Part shown: positions 1-10,934 of the stretch, one piece after another | Numbering within the stretch: position 1 is the first letter of the stretch | Layout of the letters: each line of letters begins with the position of its first letter | Origin: Orbilia blumenaviensis | Taxonomy: Eukaryota; Ascomycota; Orbiliomycetes; Orbiliales; Orbiliaceae | DNA: 64,000 nt | Direction: 5' to 3' | Assembly (NCBI GenBank): GCA_036872755.1 | Contig: JAVHNS010000002.1 | Location: forward strand, 1,426,001-1,490,000 | Notes under the pieces: generated by a model | Database searches by the model: none | What the model was told of the DNA's origin: nothing | The model's input: the letters and a program-made list of their open reading frames with translations, nothing else | Position numbers and translations under genes: made by a program

Positions 1-2962
1 GCGGGAGTCCGGAGTAATGCATTTGGTTCATTTGCGGCCATCCGACGAGACGTTGATATACTTAAAACGCAACTCAAACTTCGCGAACCAACCCTATGGG
101 ATGATTTGGGATCTTTATTGTCATTCCATGACGACCTCAACCAGATGACTGGGGACAAGGATAACGTTGAAGAAACCCCGAAATTGGACCTAAATGACTT
201 ACGAGAGCGGGCTATGGGTTGGTTCCTACAGAAAGACTTTATAAGTGTTTTGAAGGAAACCATCCACGAAATGGACCTAACTGAATATGACACCGTCATA
301 AGGTCTACTGAGTTAGACGAGTTGGGGATTAGTGTTCCTGCGCATTCTTTTATGCTAACGGGTCGTTGTTCACAACTACGATCCCTGTTCGCAAAGGCGA
401 TGGAATTTCGCAGTGTTCGTCACGAAAGCATTGTTGAGTTATACCACCAACCTGGTGGTACCTTCGACTTAACATTCAGAGGGATCAATTGGTTTTCGCT
501 TCTCATCTTTATATTCTATTTGTATAAGGACGTCATCGTTACGGTCTGGACAAAATTCAGCAAGAACAAAGAGCAAATGCTGCTCTTCCAGCGAGTACGA
601 GCGGATCTTGGTCTCCTTGCCAATCAACTTGGTTTACAGCAGCTTGCTGCAGTCACATCTGGACTTTATTCGACCAAATTCACTCTCGACGCAGACTTTG
701 AAGAGGCACTCGCTGATCCATTCTTTTCAGCAACTGGTGATATGCTTCTTGAATTGAAAGATGATACTATCAAGGTCCACAGCTCCCTTTTGTGTGCAAG
801 ATGCTCCTTCTTCGATGCTCTCTATCATGGGGGTTCAGGACGATGGCTTGCGACGAGGAAAGAGGAAGAAGAATATGCCGCCGACCAACTGATTCGAGTC
901 GATATGAAGCATGTTACATTTGAGACGATGAATATAGTCCTAAAATTCCTCTACTCTGACAAATCTTTGCATTTGTTCGATTCTGCAAACGCGGCCGAGG
1001 ATGGTGTGGATGCGTTTATCGATCTTGTTATTGACGTCCTCAGCGTCGCAAATGAATTGATGCTTGATCGACTAGTGGAAATTTGCCAGAGAGTCATCGG
1101 CCGATTTGGTAAGTTATTGAAGGCCCCACTGTACTGGGTAGTTATGTGCTAACAGGTACACAGTCAACACTCGAAATGCAACTTCCATTCTAGCCGCTAT
1201 CTCTGAGTCTTCAGTCTCGACATTCAAAGATGTGTGCCTTGAATATATCTTCCGAAATCTTGACACTATGATGGAAACCCGTGCGCTCGATGAATTTGAT
1301 GAGGACTTGATGGCAGAGCTTGATGAAGCTGTTAAAGAACGACAATTAGCGTACATGCCATTTAGTCGAAGTGGTCGTGCGGAAGCTGACCTGCTCGAAA
1401 GGCATCCTCATCTTGCTGCCTCGGCGGAAAGCGAACAGCAAGCACTGGTACAATTGCTAGAAGGCGGGCCGATAAACACTTCGGCTACAGAAGCAGATCT
1501 TACAGGCTCTCCGGCTTCTTATAGACAGTCTTCTAGTTTTCGTGCTGGAAGCTATGAAAAGCAAAAGCGTCGGCGATCATCTAAGTCGGGCCAAGAAAGG
1601 CCACCAACTAAAACGCCGCCCCTTCTCCCGGTTCAAGGGAGTGAGCTTATATTCGATATGGACGATGAGGACCCCGGTTCAAAGTCAAGAAAAACGCCCA
1701 TCTCCCAAAGTCCTGCACTCAATCGAAATAGTTCGTACGGCCTGGCTACAACGCCCAAGACAGATGTGTGGTACGACTGCAAGGGTAAACAAATTGATAA
1801 AGATGGGACACCTACCAGTCCAAACCAAGGAGGACCCTCAAGTCAGGCTGCGCTAAATGAGACGGGTCCCAAAACTTGGTCACAGGGATCTGGAATACAA
1901 TCGAGTAAGCTTGACATGCGGGAGATCATGACCCAGGCCTCAAAGAATAGGACTAGCAATCTTTCTCTCGGCTTATCGGCATCAATTGATACAGCGGCTG
2001 TGTCAGAGCTGCCAGCTTCAAATTTCACAGCTCAAATCACTACTAAGATTTCCCAGAAGGAACGGAAGCGCCAGCAGCAACTTCAAGCACAGCAGGCAGC
2101 CAGTTTCCCCGCACCAGCTCCGGTTTCAACACCAGACAAATCAATAACTGCACCTAAGGCTTCACCATGGAAGGCAGTGCGTTCGCCTTCAAATCCTTTG
2201 TATCTTCAACAACCACCCCCTCCTTCGCCTTCGTTGACCCCGCGCAAGGACAATGCCCCGAATAAACTGCTTGATGTTTTTCAGACCCCTCCACCTGTTC
2301 AACCCCCGCTGAGCTTAAACACACCACCCAAGCAGGTCATATCTCCGAGGGGAACCCAATTTGGGCAGCCCAAACATAATCTCCCCACCCCACCTCCTCA
2401 AGCCCATACCCTTAGGTATAACAGTAGTGGGAACGTAATCCCGACTGGCCCGTCAAAGTCAGTGTCTTCCCCAACACAGCCACGCTCTGAACGATATGAC
2501 GATTTCCCACCCCTATCTGGAAGACTTGAGCATGTTCAATTGCCTCTTGCAGAGATCATACAGCAAGAGCAGACTCAACAGGATATCATTAAGGGCAAAG
2601 GTCCAAAGCAAAGTCTGCAAGAAATTCAACAGGAACAGGAGTTTATGGATTGGTGGGAAAAGGAGAGCGAGAGATATCAACAAGAAGAGTATGAAAGACA
2701 GCTAACACAGCAGAATCAGAAGGCTGTAAGCGTAAATAGAGGGCGAGGGCGTGGTGGAGCTCGTGGTGGAAGGGCTAACGTCAGAGGACGAGGTGGGAAG
2801 GCAGCTCAAGGTGAACAGAAGCCCCAACATGGAAAGGACGCCCCAGTGACCGCGAAGCGGGGTGGTTCTGAAGGGGGTGTGATCCGTGGGAGGAAGAGAG
2901 GAAGGGGTAAAGGAGCCCAAGAGGTCAACGCCTCCGCCGAAGCTTCGACAACATCAATGTAA
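1..2962 (+). CDS. IBTK/btb1-like tandem BTB protein with RGG tail, 5' partial
   Basis: The reading frame is open from base 1, so the N-terminus (in this family usually ankyrin and RCC1 repeats) lies outside the window. An intron at 1109-1163 (GTAAGT, CTAAC, CAG) joins the two coding blocks; this acceptor is the one that restores frame, giving VIGRF-V-NTRNATS. About 968 residues are visible. Two BTB-like folds can be seen at about residues 100-180 (around GISVPAHSFML) and 237-320 (around MLLELKDDTIKVHSSLL). A long Pro/Ser/Gln-rich linker follows, then a conserved-looking acidic helix (SLQEIQQEQEFMDWWEKES) and a C-terminal RGG-type region from about residue 895. Tandem BTB domains with this tail resemble fungal btb1 and the animal IBTK family, which act as cullin-3 adaptors or inhibitors; that role is inferred by family. 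The gene is convergent with the helicase downstream. Confidence 0.85.
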
Positions 2963-3302
2963 TTCTACATTTGTTCCAATATATATGTACATACAGCTCT
3001 CTCTTTCTAGATGCGTAAGGTATTTTTTGAGGTGTTCCGGATCAGTCTTCATGCTCCTTGTTTGGATCGTTGCTTCATGCGCCAAAATACATGCATTATT
3101 GTATATATCTTACGAAGACTTACAGATAGCTTCAGGCCAAGATATATCATGGTTTGTACATAATTCGATATCTAAGCATCAAGTGGTTACCTTTCGGCTA
3201 CCCCTGCTAACCATCAAATATAATATGCCTAATGCAAAATTCCCTCTCGGGGTAGATAGACAAATGAATCTTCAAACTTTTACTTTGCCGATATTACTAC
3301 TC
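2963..3302. other. Convergent 3' intergenic spacer
   Basis: AT-rich spacer between the stop codons of the btb1-like gene (+) and mak5 (-). It probably holds both 3' UTRs. No gene or repeat was seen. Confidence 0.6.
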
Positions 3303-5751
3303 TTACAACTGACTTAACCCCCAGCCGCCCTCTTCCCCAAAGAACACATCGTGCTCCTTCCCGTCCACTAATCTTTGTGCAAGGTTCTCCACGCCGCTTG
3401 TGAGATACAAACGGCTCCCCTTACCAACTTTCTTCGAGAGTTCCTCTCTCAGTCTAGCTCTCAAGGCCGCCATCTCATCCTTTCCTACACTCCTCGCCTC
3501 TTGTCGCTTCTTCGCGCCTCGTCTTCCCTTCTCAGATAGCTCTGCGAATTCATCACTTTCATAATCGACTCCCAAATCCTCGGCAGCAGCCTTCAGCCAA
3601 TCATCTTCTTTTCTTTGACTCTCTTTTGCCAATGTACTTCCAGAGATCTTTTGGGCCAGTTCAATTCTTGCCCTCAACGTTGTAACGAGGCTTCTATCAA
3701 CGAATATAGACTTGATACCAGAATGGTTTTTAGATCCTCGGTCTTCGTGGACCTTGCTTACTAGCCTTCTAATCCCCATAGCTTCTTCTGGCGCACACAG
3801 AATAATCGAAGCACCAGAATTTTTTGACCTTGCTGTTCGTCCAGATCGGTGGACATATGTGTCTGCCGCCCTTGGAACGTGGTAATGTATGACTAATTCG
3901 ACGCCCTTTATATCCAATCCTCTTGCTGCAACGTCTGTTGATACCAAGATTTGATGTTGTGGCTTCCCGTCCTTCCCAATTGGCTTTGTAGGTGCGGAAA
4001 ACCGTTCTAAACTCCTCAGACGTGCCTTTTGTATCATATTTGAATTTAGGCCGTTCACCGATAGCTCTAGGTTTTGAAAGAGATTGGTAAGGCGACGGAC
4101 GGTTGATATCGAATTTGTGAACACGAGGGTTCGCAGAGGATATCTAAGTAAAAGATAGTATAGATATAAATCCTTTTCCATATTTCCGCATTCTACGATT
4201 CCTTCTCGAAGATTTTCGGCCATTTGGTCGACAGGGTTGACGTCGACCCATTGCGGATGCTCCTCTTTGAACGGGAGCTTCTTCAGCAAATAATCCAGCG
4301 AATCTTTGTCGTTTAATAGCCCACTGTTTGAATTCTTCCAGGATTTTTTTGAGGATAGCTTTTGTTGGAGATCTTTGCTAAACGTCGCGCTAAAGACGAG
4401 GATTTGGCGGTCCTTCGGCCTCGCATGTTTGATGGTTTTGACAGTCCCATAGGCGCCAGCGTCTTGCGCTACTTCCTCCTCCTCAGCATCACGGGTTAAG
4501 ACATCAAGAATTTGTTCGACTTCCTTGAAGTGACCTTCCTGAAGAACACGATCTGCCTCATCAATTACAAGAAAACGTGTCTTCCTGAACCATCGAGTAT
4601 ATCCTGATTTTTCACTTAGAATTTCCCACAGACGCCCGGGTGTAGCTACCACAACGTCCGCGCCACCAGATTGCCCAAGTTTTCGTAGCTGCTTTTGTAT
4701 CGACAGACCACCAGTAAGAGATACAACTTGGGGTGGTGACGTCACCCCAGATGCTGTTATTAAAGCTTGGATATGTTCGGTGATTTGGTGCGCAAGCTCA
4801 CGGGTCGGGGAAAGAACCAATGCCGTAAGCGGGTTAGTTAATTTCGAAGCATCGGCCTCTTTATCCTCCTCGCTCAGTAATTTGGCTGGCGCGGCTCGGT
4901 CTTTTGAGCCGGACAGCCAACGTTCGAATATCGGGATGCCAAATGCAAGGGTTTTGCCGGAACCTGTTGCCGCTTTGCCTATCAGGTCGTGGCCTTCCAT
5001 AATAGAAGGGATAGAAAGCTTTTGGATTGGAGTTGGGTCCGTAAATTTCAACTTCTGGAGAGCTTGTAGCGTATATGGCGATAATGATAGCGGCTCCCAT
5101 GCTGGAAGGTCAACCTCGAGGTCTTCGTCGCTCAGGCCTTCCAATTCTGCGAACGAGTTTACAACAATCGTATCACTTGGTTTCGATTCTGGCTTGTCTT
5201 CCTTTTTCTCTTTCTGCTTTTTCTTTTGTTTTTCCTTCTTTTCCTTCTTCTTCTTTTGAACCTCGGGCTTTCCTGCTTGCGATTTCTTCTCCGGCTGCTC
5301 TTGGGTCTCGTTCACAGTTGGTTCGTTCTTCGGCTCTGTACCGGTGCCTTCGTCGACTCCTTCAGCATTGCCGTCTGAGAAACCATTCCATTCATCGTCG
5401 CCCGCGTCCGCGCCGCCCGCGTCACTCTCGACTTCACTATCAGCAGCTCTAGCAGCCTATAAGATCATGTTAGCCTATTCGGCCTGTGTAGCTATGTAGC
5501 TATGTAGCTGTGTGGAATACCTTAAACTCTAGAAGACCATTGTTATTGATGATTTGGACATCGTCAATCTCTTCCAATCCAAAAAATCCTTCCACATCGT
5601 CAAGGCGATCCGGCATATCAACTTTGCGCCATTTCAAGGAGTCTGGTGTCACCGTCTTCCACCGCTTTGGGATAGCTTGGGCTGTAGTAGATCCAGTTTT
5701 TCGGCGTTTTCTGGCTTTTGAGGCCTGTGAATGTGATCGCTTCTCTGCCAT
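3303..5751 (-). CDS. mak5: ATP-dependent RNA helicase Mak5 (DEAD box)
   Basis: Exons 5751-5521 and 5456-3303, with a 64-nt intron (5520-5457); about 794 residues, the usual size for Mak5. The N-terminus carries the family signature (MPDRLDDVEGFFGLEEID), followed by an acidic stretch and a long Lys/Glu-rich segment. The helicase core shows a Q motif (FTDPTPIQ), motif I ATGSGKT (about 240-246), motif Ia (SPTRELA), TPGRL, motif II DEAD (about 376-379), motif III SAT (about 433-435), STDVAARGLD and HRSGRTAR. Mak5 acts in the nucleolus in 60S ribosomal subunit assembly. An in-frame upstream ATG at 5841 would add 30 residues; the ATG at 5751 (MAEKRSHSQ) fits the basic start of the family better. 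It is divergent from spf30 and shares a short promoter with it. Confidence 0.93.
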
Positions 5752-6105
5752 TGGGACGAGCGACTCTTGTTCCGTTGCCAGTGGTGTTTGGTGGGCGGTA
5801 TGTGTAGGTTGGTAGACGGTGCGATAGGTTGAAGCTGGCAAGAGGTGGGTATTCGAATTCGAAATTTTTGTCTTTAAATTTAAAGATCACGTGATTACCA
5901 TCGTGGTTTTTGTTTCGCCCCAACCGCCCTGACTCTTTTCCACATCACCATCGTTCCACAATAACCTCCCACTTCGCCAAAACTCCGAACTTCGCATCAT
6001 TGCGGCTACATATCCGAACCCATCGTAGTAGAGCTACATCCGGATTCTCCATAACCCGACTACTGAACCTCGACACATATATCGCGAAGGAGATTAGGAC
6101 GCGAA
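5752..6105. promoter_or_regulatory. Bidirectional promoter of mak5 and spf30
   Basis: Only about 350 bp separate the two divergent start codons. Three perfect palindromes stand close together: TTCGAATTCGAA at 5852-5863, TCTTTAAATTTAAAGA at 5871-5886, and ATCACGTGAT at 5886-5895, which contains the E-box-like TCACGTGA. Shared regulation of two RNA-metabolism genes is an inference. Confidence 0.6.
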
Positions 6106-7059
6106 ATGGATAGTGAATTAAAAGAATACAAACTCCAGGTAGGGGATCATATCTATAATGCCCGGGGTCGGAGGCTAATAGCTCATTTTATATCAGCTCG
6201 AGTCAGTTGAAGCCGCCCTAAAGGGCTCACCCGACAATAAAGAACTTCTCGATCTCAAGAAAGAACTCGAAGAGTTAATATCCCTCACAGAAACCATCGC
6301 CGAAGAACAAGCGCCGGCCCCTGCTGCTGCTGCGCCAGCCCCACAGTCTACATCCACCAACCGAAAGCGTCCTGCTGAATCTGCTGCCGAGACTACCAGT
6401 AATGGAGTCGCCCCAACAGTAACGTACAATGTTGGCGATCAAGTTCAAGCTCGTTGGATTTCGGGAGATGGAGCACTTTATCCAGCGAGAATAACAACTG
6501 TCACAGGCTCGAGCAAGAACCCGGTCTATATCGTTTCGTTTACGGGGTACGATAACACTACGGAAACATTGACCGCAAAGGATATCCGACCAAATACCAA
6601 CAAGAAACCAAGAGTTAGCCCGCCAGTCGAGGTGGTTCCAACAAATACGGCCGTTATCTCTCAAGCTCCGACATTGAACCCTGGCGCATTGGAGGCAGGC
6701 AAGAAAGAGAAGGATGGGGATGCATTAGGAAAGAAGGCCGCTCGGAAAGTCCGGGCCATGAAGGAGCTAAACGAAAGCAAGAGCAAATGGCAAGCGTTCG
6801 CTGCGAAGGGCGTCAAATCGAACAAGGCTGGAAAGGCGAAGAAGATTGGTGAAGGCAGTATGTTCCGAACACCGGATGGTATTCATGGACGAGGTAAGGA
6901 TCCTTTCACTTCTTGACCGGTTTCCCAATCCTATTTTTATTCAGGCCACCCGCTGACAAAATTCTTGCAAAAGTTGGATTCACTGGATCTGGCCAGCCTA
7001 TGAGAAAAGATGTTGCGAGAGAGAGGCACATCTATCAGAAGACGGATAATGATGATTAA
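6106..7059 (+). CDS. spf30: Survival-motor-neuron-related splicing factor SPF30
   Basis: Exons 6106-6138, 6197-6893 and 6974-7059; 271 residues. The N-terminus (MDSELKEYKLQLESVEAAL) is the short helical region of SPF30/SMNDC1. A Tudor domain follows at about 105-165 (YNVGDQVQARWISGDGALYPA, then VSFTGYDN), with aromatic residues suited to binding symmetric dimethylarginine. The basic C-terminal part has the family block KSKWQAF and MFRTPDGIHGRVGFTGSG. SPF30 is a nuclear Sm-protein-binding factor needed for tri-snRNP recruitment to the spliceosome. The last intron (6894-6973) was chosen because its acceptor continues the conserved block and a CTGAC branch point lies about 20 nt upstream. A nearer-looking acceptor at 6944 would shift frame and stop early. 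Confidence 0.92.
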
Positions 7060-9844
7060 GTCTAGATCCCTCGTGGATCTATTGTTGTCACCCTTGATGT
7101 CGTTTTACCAACAGAGCAAAGAGAATATTCTAACTTGGTTGGAAGGCAGAGGCGGCATCTCTTCCTCATCTGACGTATGAGAAAGCCCTTTTTTCGCGGT
7201 TGTATGATGGGCATGATTTTTTCATTGGAAATTCGGGGAGTTTCAATTTTCATGAGTATCCTCAAGACATCTCTCTTCTTATCCTTGCGTCTATTGACTG
7301 GATATCACTAACGACATATCGGGCATGCAAATATATTATTTTTCAGACACGGGAATAGGTTATAGAGGGCTAGTCGAACTAAGTACCACAGTTACCTAGA
7401 TCGTCCTAGTTCTCTCTCGGTGCACTTTGGCGTTTGTCTGTTATACATTTCTTTTCTTTTCTTTCTTCCTGCTACCTCTCGATAATGTCGTAAATTCCTT
7501 CTGACCATTCTCTTTTTCTGTACTATAAATGAGAAACAAAAATGCTAATTATGGCTTCTGGGATATTCTGGATTCTCCCATTAGCATTAGCTTGGACTCA
7601 AAGGGCGTTCAGTCGATACGAGTAGCCAGTACTCCGACAATCTGCACCACCCACTCAAGAGGCTCGTGAAAACCTTGGGACCCAGGGGCCCTATTCTACA
7701 TTCCAATTCCGTGATTATTAAGGATGCTGACTGTGTGATGGTAAAATTTTGGAGAAAATAACAGGGTAGTGTGAGACACGGGGTGCATGTTAAGGAGGGT
7801 TCGCTACGCGACTTAGCACATGCACAGGGTATGAACTTATTCTACTGTTTAGAGTGTGGAATTTGGGGAGCTCTAGCCACCATTGATATATGAGGCCTGA
7901 CAAGCTCCCGTCGATTAAGAGATATCGAATCATGAATATTAAAGAAGTAGCGGAGATTGCGACATTATGAACTGACATTAAGAAAACAGTTATTGCCCAT
8001 TAAAGGCTGGATAGGGGGCTTAGCTTAGAGTGCCCTAGCTCGGGGTTAATTCGGAACTCGGTTGAACAAACGCCGGATTTAGAAATTTATATAGTTATAT
8101 AGAAGTTCTGCTTCTCAGGCATATATGACACCTTAAAGCCTATAGGATTGGAGCCCGCAACGTAGGACGTGCATAGACAGTAGTGGCTATGAATTCCGAG
8201 CCTCGAGGGCGACTAGGATTGTGACTTTAGATAAGAAATTTATACGATATGCAATAACGTAACAGACATAAGGGTAATTCCTCAAACCTTCCAATATATT
8301 AATATACACCAAATAGATTGACTGCTAGTAATTCATTATGCTTACGGCCCACATTGGGATGACAAGACCTAGTCGACGTCCTCAAGTCAGTTTTCCGACG
8401 GACGTATGCACATAAATGGAACTAAGGTGTTGTAAACTGTTGCATATTTCGATGCAAAGATTTTTCAGTGAATTAAGCTCCCTCAGTCTGACAGCATAAT
8501 ATCTGCAGAGTCGAGCTCCGATTACTTAATCACCCAGGACTCACCCTCACCTGCACGTCCCCATCTCCTCAACTTTTCCGTGATCCGCCAGTTTGGTGTC
8601 GACAAAAAGCCCAGACGGGAACGATCCACATGTCGTCCTTCTAGAAGGGCTTCGCAGCCAAAACAGCAGGTTCCGGCACGGGGCGTGGTTCCTGGGAACA
8701 ACCCACAAGTGGATATCCAGGTTTCGGCATTTGTATTCTCATCTCTTTGATATGTCTGGATGACGTAGGCCGCCTTTCAAAATGCGGCCGATGGGGATAT
8801 CGGCCGCGAAAGAGGTCATCTAGCCGCAGCATTCCTACTCGCCCCGAGTCAGCAGCCCAGGCTAGATATGCATATTCCCCATTTTAGCTTTAGCCACCCA
8901 GCCTCGGTCGGAATGGGATGACAGGGAACCCTGGTTCGGCGCAACATTGGATTTAACGCCCGAAAGCCGAAGCAAGTGTTCATTTGAATTTGTAAGCAGA
9001 GAATCCCAATGCCCTTCTACGACTCACTTCGAAATAGCCCTTCTCTTGCCTTCCATGCTACTCCATTGGCTAACCCCAGTGTTTCGAGTTACATTAGCCA
9101 GGCCGTAACAGACGGCCTGTTTGAAGTCTCTGGCTGTGTCTCTGGGTAGATCAATTGGAGACTTCAGGTGAAAAAGAGAGGAGCAAGCTGGCCTTTATTT
9201 GAATCTGGCCGCTCCATGGCCAGACCTTAGGGCCCGGATGGGCTCGTGATCACTAATCGGTTCTGCCGAAGCTCTGCCGACCGGACGTGGGAGCTCAGGC
9301 CGATTATAGTTGGGCTCAGATGTGATAGGTTAGGCAGCCCATGTCTCTGCAGCTGCAAGCTACCCCACCCTGCGATAGTCGAAGCACCAAGTACCCGTGC
9401 ATGATGGCCTCGAAGCACTTCGCAATTCAGAATATAAGAAATACGAACCTGCAATAAACGGGCCGCTTGCACGATCCGAATCAAAGCGAGGATATGACTC
9501 TTATATGTGGCTTTTTGATAATTTAGGATGCTTCAATCTTGCCCCGATGCGGCCTAAATCTTATCGAGAACCATATTCCAGGTTGCGTCGCCCAAACCCG
9601 AACCTTCGTCCCTACAGGCTCAATGCAAATGAAAGTTGTAATTCGCGGACCATCCGCGCTACGCCTTGCTACGTTATCGTGAAGAAAGTCCGGGGAGAAT
9701 TTGATATATCGGAGGAGAACGTCAGCAGAAAAGACCCTTTTAATTCCGTTTTATAGGACACACCACTTATGCTTCCGATTGCTGCGCCTTCTCGTCTCTT
9801 CCTCGGACTTCTATATAAGAACCATTACATAATCCCCATTTTCT
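7060..9844. other. Long intergenic region without a supported gene
   Basis: About 2.8 kb between spf30 and the presumed start of the yap1 transcript. ATG-started frames are short (for example 63 codons at 8832-8641 on the minus strand) and resemble no known family. A TATA-like TATATAAG lies at 9812-9819, followed by a pyrimidine-rich stretch that would suit transcription start of the downstream gene. Confidence 0.5.
9812..9819 (+). promoter_or_regulatory. Candidate TATA box for the yap1-like gene
   Basis: TATATAAG followed about 25-35 nt later by a C/T-rich run in which ATG becomes rare. Position fits a core promoter; not otherwise proven. Confidence 0.35.
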
Positions 9845-10205
9845 GAAGATTGTCTCCATCGATTCTCTCGATTCCCCTTCCCCCGTCTACACTCAATCCG
9901 CGGGCTCGCTTAACCAGCAGATCCGGTGGTAGTTCTCGCCTGGATTCCAACGTCCACACTTTTTATACTGAACTTGGAAATAGACGAACAAGAACCTATC
10001 GGACTCACGGATTCCTTTGCCCAGTCCGCCTCGACCTGTCCAACCAACCAGCCATTATCACTGAGGTTTCTGAGGAAGCTAACAAGGAGACTTTTCGTTC
10101 AGTTGTTTGCCCATAGATTATAGTGGGCTTAACTTGTCTCACCGACTGCAGACGGTACAGGCCTCTGTTGCATAGAAGCCAAAAGTCCACCCGGAAAACC
10201 TGTGC

Positions 10206-10229
10206 ATGCACACCCTTTTTTGCTTTTAG
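10206..10229 (+). promoter_or_regulatory. Seven-codon uORF in the yap1 leader
   Basis: ATG, six further codons and TAG, encoding MHTLFCF. It is the first ATG after the candidate TATA box. A second, two-codon uORF (ATG TTC TAG) follows at 10259-10267. Budding-yeast YAP1 and YAP2 leaders also carry short uORFs that limit translation and mRNA stability; similarity of function here is inferred. Confidence 0.4.
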
Positions 10230-10618
10230 CTTCCCCCCTCCACCCTTGTCCCTACCAAATGTTCTAGTTAAATAAAAAATCCAATCCTCCGCTCTCTGGA
10301 ACCTAACTCTCCTCTAAATTTATTCCTTTCTTTTCTCTGCTCAAGATATCCCATACATCTCTGGGGCTGTTGCCCAACTTTCTAGAGTCGTTTACGTCAT
10401 TATCTTGAAATCGAAGCGCTGGGAACGATAGCTCCGACGAACACTAGGACTTTCAGGTAACCGGATATAAAGAACAAAACTGTCTCCGAATAACTCCGGC
10501 TTGCTGTTTGCCTGTCATTTTACTGTCGTTCTCCGCCAGGCCGGAAGTCCCCTCACTCAACCCTCGTATCTCAAATCCTACTCAAGACTTTTCAAGCGAA
10601 AGGACCAATTTTTTGAAG

Positions 10619-10781
10619 GTAACATTCGCCCTTTATTTTCAGCCTTGTTTTAGGTTGTCGTGGCCTGCCCGGCCATAGCTACTTCACCTTTCTATAACGT
10701 TATTTTGTTTTTTCAGTTGGGCTCATCCTGATTTCTTCCTGCATGGGCAGCGTCACTGACGTTTTTTGTTTAATCCAATAG
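10619..10781 (+). other. Possible 5' UTR intron of the yap1-like gene
   Basis: GTAACA donor, ACTGAC branch-like site about 25 nt before the acceptor, and a CCAATAG acceptor. Removing it would also remove the third upstream ATG. An alternative acceptor is TTTTTTCAG near 10717. Confidence 0.35.
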
Positions 10782-10902
10782 ATACTCTGAATTCCCCCAG
10801 CCTTTGCCCCCCCAAACTATCCTTCCCTTAACCTTGTATTCTTACATCTATCTCTTGCCACCCGCAATTGCTGGTGATCACTTTTTCTCCCCTTCTCTCC
10901 CT

Positions 10903-10910
10903 TTACGTAA
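10903..10910. promoter_or_regulatory. Palindromic bZIP (Yap/Pap1-type) site TTACGTAA
   Basis: A perfect TTACGTAA lies about 25 bp before the start codon of the AP-1-like gene. This octamer is a known high-affinity half-site pair for fungal Yap/Pap1 proteins, so autoregulation is possible, although the site would sit in the leader and not upstream of it. Confidence 0.4.
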
Positions 10911-10934
10911 TCTCAAGATACCCAATCATACAAA

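Larger units (their letters stand above)
9845..10934 (+). promoter_or_regulatory. Probable long 5' leader of the yap1-like gene
   Basis: In about 1.09 kb of plus strand I find only three ATG triplets (10206, 10259, 10743), far fewer than chance would give, and the stretch is pyrimidine-rich, as fungal leaders are. The third ATG lies inside a possible 5' UTR intron (GT at 10619, CTGAC near 10757, AG at 10781). This suggests a transcribed leader under selection against upstream starts. No transcript data are available to confirm it. Confidence 0.5.

Noticed and set aside
8338..8530. Possible two-exon mini gene (ATG at 8338, GTATGC at 8403, CTGACAG-type acceptor)
   Set aside because: The product would be under 30 residues with no further support.
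8641..8832. 63-codon ATG frame on the minus strand
   Set aside because: Open and Pro/Arg-rich, but with no homology that I recognise, no splice or promoter support, and short enough to occur by chance.
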